Shown piece after piece: positions 1 to 4,118 of a stretch of 5,222 bases of DNA. The notes beneath the pieces were generated by a model that saw only the letters and a program-made list of their open reading frames with translations, was not told the DNA's origin and ran no database searches. This DNA comes from an uncultured bacterium (lineage in GTDB: Bacteria > Actinomycetota > Thermoleophilia > BMS3ABIN01). The stretch lies in the NCBI GenBank assembly GCA_913009925.1, contig CAJVWY010000101.1, forward strand, positions 1 through 5,222. The letters are read 5' to 3'. A program made the position numbers and the translations under genes. The first letter of the stretch is position 1. Every line of letters starts with the position of its first letter.

Positions 1-1
1 G

Positions 2-112
2 GTGAGGAGCATGTGCCCGCCGGAGACGACTGTCTACCCCGGCAACGGGAATGAGACAACGCTGGGCAGGGAAAAAGAGGCAAACATCTGTCTCAAGGAT
101 ATTGACTGGTGA
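2..112 (+). CDS. MBL-fold metallo-hydrolase (glyoxalase II / YcbL / YrvJ type), C-terminal end only
   Basis: Frame 2 is open from the left edge to TGA at 110-112 and gives 36 residues. The stretch VYPGNGNETTLGREKEAN (codons 32-85) closely resembles the C-terminal end of small MBL-fold hydrolases, whose usual form is YPGHGPETTIGREKxxNP. These are zinc-dependent thioester or phosphodiester hydrolases. The stop overlaps the hisS start by four bases (GTGA), which suggests translational coupling. A metallo-hydrolase directly before hisS is a known arrangement in Bacillota (yrvJ) and mycobacteria, and supports the call. Oddity: the His of the PGHG motif, a metal ligand in the family, reads Asn here (AAC at 44-46). 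The missing N-terminus leaves the subfamily undecided. Confidence 0.7.
   Translation: MRSMCPPETTVYPGNGNETTLGREKEANICLKDIDW
95..99 (+). promoter_or_regulatory. Ribosome binding site of hisS
   Basis: AAGGA lies 9 bases before the GTG at 109 and sits inside the end of the upstream hydrolase gene. It supports GTG 109 as the start. The first in-frame ATG is at 301, and starting there would remove class II motif 1. Confidence 0.6.
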
Positions 113-1359
113 AGACACAGGGTCCAAACGGGACATACGATGGGCTGCCCGGAGACCGGGCGCTGAGATCACGCGTGTTGCATGAGGCCGCCCGTATCTT
201 CAGCGCGGCGGGCTATGGGCGGATAGAGACGCCGGCGTTCGAGGACACGGACCTGTTCGTGCGGGGCGTGGGCGCGTCTTCCGACATCGTCCGCAAGGAG
301 ATGTACACCTTTGAGGACAAGGGTGGGCGCAGCATGACACTCAAGCCGGAAGGGACGGCGCCGGTGGTGCGGGCCTATGTACAGCATGGCATGCATAAGC
401 TGCCCCAGCCGGTGAAACTCTGGTATTACGAGCGCATGTACCGTTTCGAACGGCCCCAGGCAGGCAGGTTCCGCGAGCACTACCAGTTGGGGGCCGAGGC
501 AATCGGTTCGGGAGACCCGGCCCTGGACGTGGAACTGATAATGATGATGTCAGACCTGTACCTGCGGCTGGAGGTCCCGGACGTGAGGCTGCGGCTGAGC
601 AGCATGGGCTGTCCCCGTTGCCGCCCCGATTACATGGAACGGCTGCAGGACTACCTGTCAGGGGTGATGGAAGACCTGTGCCGGGATTGCCGCGAACGGG
701 CGCGCCTGAACCCCTTGCGCGTCTTTGACTGCAAGAACCAGGGCTGCCTGGCGTTACTGGCGGACGCGCCGCTGCTGGTGGACCATCTCTGCGGCGAATG
801 CCTGGATGATTTCGTGGCGGTCAAGGGATACCTGGACCTGTTGGGACGTTCCTACCAGGTGGATGGGACCCTGGTCCGTGGGTTCGATTATTATACCCGC
901 ACTACCTTCGAGTATGAATGCACCCGCCTGGGGGCACAGAAAGGTATCGGCGGCGGCGGCCGTTACGACCGTCTGGTGGCGGAGATAGGCGGGCCGGATA
1001 CACCCGCGGTAGGTTTCGGCACAGGTCTGGAGCGGATAATCATGGCGCTGGAGTCGAGTGGTGTCCAGGAGGAGGCGCCAGGGATCGAGGTATTCTTCGC
1101 TGTCCTGGACGAGAGGGCGCGGCCGGCCGCCGTCCAGGTTATCCACGAGCTGCGGCGGCTGGGGGTCGCCACGGATATGGATTATGCCGGCCGCAAGCTC
1201 AAGTGCCAGATGAAGCAGGCCGATCGCCTGGGCGCGGGGAGGGTCGTGATAATCGGCGAGGATGAGATGGCCCGCGGCGTGGCGACGGTACGCGATATGG
1301 ACACCGGCGCGCAGGAGGAAGTGCCGCTGGATGCGTTGAAGGAACATCTGGCTGGATAA
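109..1359 (+). CDS. hisS: Histidyl-tRNA synthetase (class II)
   Basis: It charges tRNA-His with histidine in the cytoplasm as a homodimer. The 416 residues match the family length. Visible parts are: motif 1 region RIETPAFEDTDLF (38-50); LKPEGTAP (78-85); motif 2 region YRFERPQAGRFREHYQLGAE (111-130); the HisRS-specific LVRGFDYYTRTTFE (255-268), with the catalytic Arg at 257; the glycine-rich GIGGGGRYDRL (279-289); motif 3 AVGFGTGLERI (300-310); and an anticodon-binding domain from about 326 to the end. The insertion domain carries eight cysteines in pairs (168/171, 191/194, 208/213, 228/231), a pattern known from some bacterial HisRS and suggestive of a metal site. The GTG start is supported by AAGGA 9 bases upstream and a four-base overlap with the preceding gene. 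The early PRGTxD motif reads PNGTYD here. Confidence 0.97.
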   Translation: MKTQGPNGTYDGLPGDRALRSRVLHEAARIFSAAGYGRIETPAFEDTDLFVRGVGASSDIVRKEMYTFEDKGGRSMTLKPEGTAPVVRAYVQHGMHKLPQPVKLWYYERMYRFERPQAGRFREHYQLGAEAIGSGDPALDVELIMMMSDLYLRLEVPDVRLRLSSMGCPRCRPDYMERLQDYLSGVMEDLCRDCRERARLNPLRVFDCKNQGCLALLADAPLLVDHLCGECLDDFVAVKGYLDLLGRSYQVDGTLVRGFDYYTRTTFEYECTRLGAQKGIGGGGRYDRLVAEIGGPDTPAVGFGTGLERIIMALESSGVQEEAPGIEVFFAVLDERARPAAVQVIHELRRLGVATDMDYAGRKLKCQMKQADRLGAGRVVIIGEDEMARGVATVRDMDTGAQEEVPLDALKEHLAG

Positions 1360-1370
1360 GCGCGAAAAGC

Positions 1371-1398
1371 AGAGCCTCGCTCCGCTGGGGATAATACA
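1371..1398 (-). repeat. Diverged inverted copy of a REP-like intergenic repeat
   Basis: AGAGCCTCGCTCCGCTGGGG followed by ATAATACA resembles the reverse form (AGATTCCTCGCTCCGCT, then CGGAATGACA) of the repeat found at 1405-1447, with a few substitutions and small indels. It begins 12 bases after the hisS stop. CTCGCTCC at 1376-1383 is exactly complementary to GGAGCGAG at 1416-1423, so the two copies can fold on each other. I recognise the type from memory; other copies in this genome cannot be seen. Confidence 0.5.
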
Positions 1399-1404
1399 TT
1401 TGCC

Positions 1405-1447
1405 TGTCATTCCGAGGAGCGAGCCGAAGGCGAGCGACGAGGAATCT
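1405..1447 (+). repeat. REP-like dispersed palindromic repeat (TGTCATTCCGAG...CGAGGAATCT)
   Basis: The element opens with TGTCATTCCGAGGAGCGAG and closes with GCGACGAGGAATCT. The ends ATTCC (1409-1413) and GGAAT (1441-1445) are inverted, and the centre GCC-GAA-GGC (1423-1431) makes a small hairpin. Elements of this form occur between genes in many unrelated bacteria. They are probably non-autonomous mobile or transcript-end structures. Here it lies in the hisS-aspS gap and is not in a coding frame that makes sense. Confidence 0.7.
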
Positions 1448-1476
1448 GCTTGTAAAGAAACACTTCCCGGAAAGAA

Positions 1477-1481
1477 AAGGA
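1477..1481 (+). promoter_or_regulatory. Ribosome binding site of aspS
   Basis: AAGGA lies 9 bases before the ATG at 1491, in an A-rich stretch. It supports this start, which also gives the family's usual N-terminus (MRTxYCG). Confidence 0.7.
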
Positions 1482-1490
1482 ACGGATGTC

Positions 1491-3239
1491 ATGCGAACAA
1501 ATTATTGCGGAAGGCTGAGGGCTGAAAACCAGGGAGAGAAGGTCGTTCTCTGTGGCTGGGTGCACCGCTGGCGTGACCACGGAGGCATAGTCTTCATCGA
1601 TCTGCGTGACGTGACCGGGCTGGTGCAGCTAGCCTTCGACCCGGAACGTTCGGGTGAGGTGCACTCCATCGGGCACTCGTTACGTTCCGAAGATGTGCTC
1701 AGGATCGAAGGAACGGTGGCCTTGAGACCGGTGGAGACCATCAACCCCGGTATGGCTACCGGAGAGGTAGAGGTGAATGTCACCGAAGTAGAGGTGTTCA
1801 ACCGTGCGGAGACACCACCTTTCAGTGTCGAGGAGCGCGCTGATGTAGAAGAGGTTCTTCGGCTCAGATACCGTTATATCGACCTCCGGCGGGAGGAGAT
1901 GCGCGACAACCTGCTGCTCCGGCACCGGGTGACCAGGTCGGTCCGCTCATTCCTCGACAGCCATGATTTCGTGGAAGTGGAGACGCCGGTGTTGACCAAG
2001 AGCACTCCCGAAGGAGCCCGGGACTTCCTGGTGCCCTGCCGTCTGCAGCCCAGGAAGTTCTATGCCCTGCCTCAGTCACCACAGCTTTTCAAACAGTTAC
2101 TGATGGTCTCCGGCCTGGACCGCTATTACCAGTTCGCCCATGCCTTCCGGGACGAGGACCTGCGCGCCGACCGACAGCCGGAGCATACCCAGATAGACGT
2201 AGAGATGTCTTTCATGACCGTGCCGGAGATCAAGGCATTGCTGGAAGAACTGCTGGTGAGCCTGTTCGCTGAGGTATCAGGCGATGAGTTGCAAACACCA
2301 TTCCCGAGTATGACTTACGAGGAGGCGTTACTCAGGTATGGGAGCGACAAGCCCGACCTGCGTTTCGGCCTGCCCATCGTTGATGTCTCTCATATCTTCC
2401 GGGAGTCCGGTTTCGCCGTGTTCGCGCGGACGCTCAAGGACGGCGGCATTGTGCGGGCCATCCGCGCGCCGGGTGCGGCGAAACTGTCTCGCCGCGAGAT
2501 TGACGGACTCACCGACTACGCCGTTAGTGAGGGGGCCAAGGGGCTGGCCTATCTCATCATCCGCGAAGGGCTGGAGGTCAAATCGCCCATCGCCAAGTTC
2601 ATGTCTGCCGGGGAGATAGATTCGACTCTGGCGGCGGTGGGCGCCGAGGCGGGTGATATCATCTTCTTTGTCGCTGACCGGGAGAAGGTGGCGGTGCCGG
2701 TGCTGGGGGCGGTGAGGAACCGGCTGGCCCGGGAGCTGGATCTGGTTCAGCCGGGATGGAAGTTCCTGTGGGTGACCGACTTCCCCATGTTCAGGCTGGA
2801 CGATGATACCGGGGAGATAGTGGCGGAGCACCATCCTTTCACCCTGCCCAACGAAGAGACCATCGGCTACCTGGAGGACGAACCTCTCAAGGTGCGCGGC
2901 AGCCTCTATGACCTGGTGCTGAACGGGGTGGAGATAGCCAGCGGCAGCCTGCGTATCCACAAGCCGGACCTGCAGAGGAAGATTCTGCATATACTGGGTC
3001 ACGAGGACCACCAGATGGAAGCGGATTTCGGTTTTCTCATGGAAGCGCTCAGGTACGGCGCCCCGCCCCACGGCGGCCTGGCCTTCGGCCTGGACCGGCT
3101 GGTGATGCTGATGGCGGGGCTGGACACCATCAGGGACGTCATCGCCTTTCCCAAGACCCAGAGCGGCGGCTGCCCGCTTACGGGAGCGCCGGCAACCGTG
3201 GGCAAACGGCAACTGAAGGAGCTCAAACTCAAGCAATAG
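1491..3239 (+). CDS. aspS: Aspartyl-tRNA synthetase (bacterial type, class IIb), possibly non-discriminating
   Basis: It charges tRNA-Asp with aspartate in the cytoplasm. The 582 residues match the bacterial family. Parts are: an OB-fold anticodon-binding domain (about 1-105); motif 1 region FVEVETPVLTKSTPEGARDF (160-179); motif 2 with FRDEDLRADRQPEHTQID (219-236); a bacterial GAD insertion (about 285-410); the active-site stretch YDLVLNGVEIASGSLRIH (473-490); motif 3 GLAFGLDRL (529-537); and the C-terminal IAFPKTQSGG...LTGAP signature (551-566). Residues 29-32 read DHGG. His at this position is found in non-discriminating AspRS (Pseudomonas aeruginosa His31), while E. coli has Leu. The second known determinant, Gly82 in P. 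aeruginosa and Lys in E. coli, aligns with Glu82 here, so the signature is mixed. hisS and aspS are neighbours in many Gram-positive genomes. Confidence 0.97.
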   Translation: MRTNYCGRLRAENQGEKVVLCGWVHRWRDHGGIVFIDLRDVTGLVQLAFDPERSGEVHSIGHSLRSEDVLRIEGTVALRPVETINPGMATGEVEVNVTEVEVFNRAETPPFSVEERADVEEVLRLRYRYIDLRREEMRDNLLLRHRVTRSVRSFLDSHDFVEVETPVLTKSTPEGARDFLVPCRLQPRKFYALPQSPQLFKQLLMVSGLDRYYQFAHAFRDEDLRADRQPEHTQIDVEMSFMTVPEIKALLEELLVSLFAEVSGDELQTPFPSMTYEEALLRYGSDKPDLRFGLPIVDVSHIFRESGFAVFARTLKDGGIVRAIRAPGAAKLSRREIDGLTDYAVSEGAKGLAYLIIREGLEVKSPIAKFMSAGEIDSTLAAVGAEAGDIIFFVADREKVAVPVLGAVRNRLARELDLVQPGWKFLWVTDFPMFRLDDDTGEIVAEHHPFTLPNEETIGYLEDEPLKVRGSLYDLVLNGVEIASGSLRIHKPDLQRKILHILGHEDHQMEADFGFLMEALRYGAPPHGGLAFGLDRLVMLMAGLDTIRDVIAFPKTQSGGCPLTGAPATVGKRQLKELKLKQ

Positions 3240-3250
3240 GACCGCAGCGC

Positions 3251-3312
3251 TTGCCGCCAAACGTTATGGCGCAAAGGGTTCCTGACATATTTACCACATA
3301 AAGGTTTTTTTT
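3251..3312 (+). terminator. Possible weak terminator after aspS (stem-loop and distant T-tract)
   Basis: TTG-c-CGCCA (3251-3259) can pair with TGGCGCAA (3267-3274) around a 7-base loop, with one bulged C. A run of eight T (3305-3312) comes 30 bases later, and only a very weak hairpin precedes it directly. This is not a textbook intrinsic terminator, but the pieces lie where aspS transcription should end, just before a new promoter. Confidence 0.3.
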
Positions 3313-3317
3313 CACTA

Positions 3318-3345
3318 TTGCCGAAGAATAAACCCGTGTGATAAT
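3318..3345 (+). promoter_or_regulatory. Extended -10 promoter of the 6S-like RNA
   Basis: The -35-like TTGCCG (3318-3323) is 16 bases from the -10 GATAAT (3340-3345). The -10 is preceded by TG one base away (TGTGATAAT, 3337-3345), which makes an extended -10 element. Start at A3353, 7 bases after the -10, coincides with the first base of the RNA's closing stem. That match between promoter and predicted structure is the main support. Confidence 0.65.
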
Positions 3346-3352
3346 ATAAACC

Positions 3353-3507
3353 AAGCTCGACCTTGTTTGTGATTTGTAACTTTATTGAGCCAACACATTA
3401 TGTAAGGGAGCTTAGTCTTCCCCAACTATCCAAGGGTAGCTGGGGAGCGGCACCCACCTGCTGGAGCAGGTTCAATAAACGGACAAACACGGCAAGGTGG
3501 AGCTTTA
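3353..3507 (+). ncRNA. ssrS: 6S RNA-like structured small RNA
   Basis: 6S RNA mimics an open promoter and binds housekeeping RNA polymerase, mainly in stationary phase. The two ends form a long closing stem: AAGCTCGACCTTG (3353-3365) pairs with CAAGGTGGAGCTT (3493-3505) at 12 of 13 positions. A largely unpaired bubble follows (3366-3381 against 3479-3492), although part of it could pair as TTTGT with ACAAA. Beyond it, TTATTGAGCC (3382-3391) pairs with GGTTCAATAA (3469-3478) with one G-U. The apical part has hairpin TCCCCA-a-CTATC / GGTAG-c-TGGGGA (3419-3446). An alternative hairpin, CCTGC-TGGA-GCAGG (3457-3470), competes with the middle stem. The CACCT...AGGTTCAA stretch recalls the 3' half of known 6S RNAs. 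The locus right after aspS matches B. subtilis bsrA (6S-1). The length of about 155 nt is on the short side. The 3' end is approximate. Confidence 0.68.
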
Positions 3508-3529
3508 TTATGGATATGAGAGGGTGGGA

Positions 3530-4051
3530 ATGACGAGAATCCTCAAACTGACCGCCACGGTGATGATTGTCACGTTAGCGGTTTTTTTAATGGCCGGATG
3601 TGGCGGCGAAGAGACCCCGCCACCGGTCAAGAAGGCTTCCACTGCCAAGGGAAGCAGCGTGAAGAGCGGGGACAGCGGCGATGTGTCCCAACCGGAAATG
3701 ATGGTGGGCCAGGTGCTGGTGACGAACGATAATCTCCCCGATGATATAAACACTTCCCTGGAGGAGCGCCGTCCCATCGCCATCACCTTTTACATGCTCG
3801 GACCAGATGATGACGGCAGCGTGCGTACCGCAATGACCCGCCTGGAGAGCAAGTACAAGGGGCAGATGGACTTCTATACCTATCTCTATTCGGATGGAGA
3901 AAGGTACAAGGGTCTGGCCAGCCAGTTGCTGGTCAATACCACGCCCACCGTGGTGATGATCAACGCAGAATCAAGAATACAGGTGGGTTGGACCGGTTAC
4001 GCCGATGAAAGTTCTCTGGAACAGGGCATTGTCGACACGCTGCGCCGGTGA
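3530..4051 (+). CDS. Lipoprotein with a thioredoxin-like domain lacking the CxxC motif
   Basis: It encodes 173 residues. The N-terminus has Arg3 and Lys6, a hydrophobic core (about 8-20) and a lipobox LMAGC with the lipidated Cys at 24, so it is exported and membrane-anchored. A flexible Pro/Ser/Lys-rich linker (27-55) follows. Residues about 80-173 look like a thioredoxin fold: strand PIAITFYML (82-90), helix, strand MDFYTYLYS (113-121), then NTTPTVVMIN (136-145), where Pro139 fits the cis-proline, and a C-terminal strand and helix. Where CxxC should be, the sequence reads GPDDDG, and no other Cys exists, so thiol redox activity is unlikely. A binding or chaperone-like role is inference only. 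The ATG at 3530 follows GAGAGGGTGGGA. The longer GTG start at 3497 lies inside the predicted RNA and would put 11 residues before the signal peptide. Confidence 0.8.
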   Translation: MTRILKLTATVMIVTLAVFLMAGCGGEETPPPVKKASTAKGSSVKSGDSGDVSQPEMMVGQVLVTNDNLPDDINTSLEERRPIAITFYMLGPDDDGSVRTAMTRLESKYKGQMDFYTYLYSDGERYKGLASQLLVNTTPTVVMINAESRIQVGWTGYADESSLEQGIVDTLRR

Positions 4052-4076
4052 AGTCGAGAAAGATTTAATGTGTGGC

Positions 4077-4102
4077 AAGGCACGCCTGTGGCGCGCCTTT
4101 TT
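4077..4102 (+). terminator. Strong intrinsic terminator after the lipoprotein gene
   Basis: AAGGCACGCC (4077-4086) pairs with GGCGCGCCTT (4090-4099) at nine of ten positions around a TGT loop, and runs into five T (4098-4102). It ends transcription from the RNA/lipoprotein unit and separates it from the mnmA fusion gene. Confidence 0.88.
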
Positions 4103-4106
4103 CTAT

Positions 4107-4112
4107 TAAAAT
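4107..4112 (+). promoter_or_regulatory. Possible -10 element for a leaderless mnmA transcript
   Basis: TAAAAT lies exactly six bases before the ATG at 4119, so transcription could start on the start codon itself. No good -35 is seen, because that position falls in the terminator hairpin. AAGGA (4113-4117) is only one base from the ATG, too close for a normal ribosome binding site and 16 bases from the next ATG (4134). A leaderless message fits best. Confidence 0.45.
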
Positions 4113-4118
4113 AAGGAT

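Noticed and set aside
754..1410. Minus-strand open frame of 218 codons opposite hisS
   Set aside because: It lies antisense to well-supported hisS motifs, shows no recognisable domain, and is explained by GC-rich codon bias on the opposite strand.
2328..3260. Minus-strand open frame of 310 codons opposite aspS
   Set aside because: It is antisense to conserved AspRS motifs and its product (rich in His, Gln and Arg) has no family features, so it is a shadow frame.
3374..3401. Second promoter candidate (TTGTAA, 16 bases, CATTAT)
   Set aside because: Each hexamer matches only 4 of 6, and the stretch lies inside the predicted RNA, where its bases are better explained by the bubble and middle stem.
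3353..3507. Signal recognition particle RNA, tmRNA or T-box instead of 6S
   Set aside because: There is no GGAAGGAAGCAGCC-like SRP loop, no tag reading frame with a tRNA-like end, and no T-box sequence; no synthetase or transporter follows to be regulated.
3497..3529. Upstream GTG start for the lipoprotein
   Set aside because: It falls in the 3' closing stem of the predicted RNA and would put 11 residues before a standard signal peptide; ATG 3530 has a good purine-rich site just before it.
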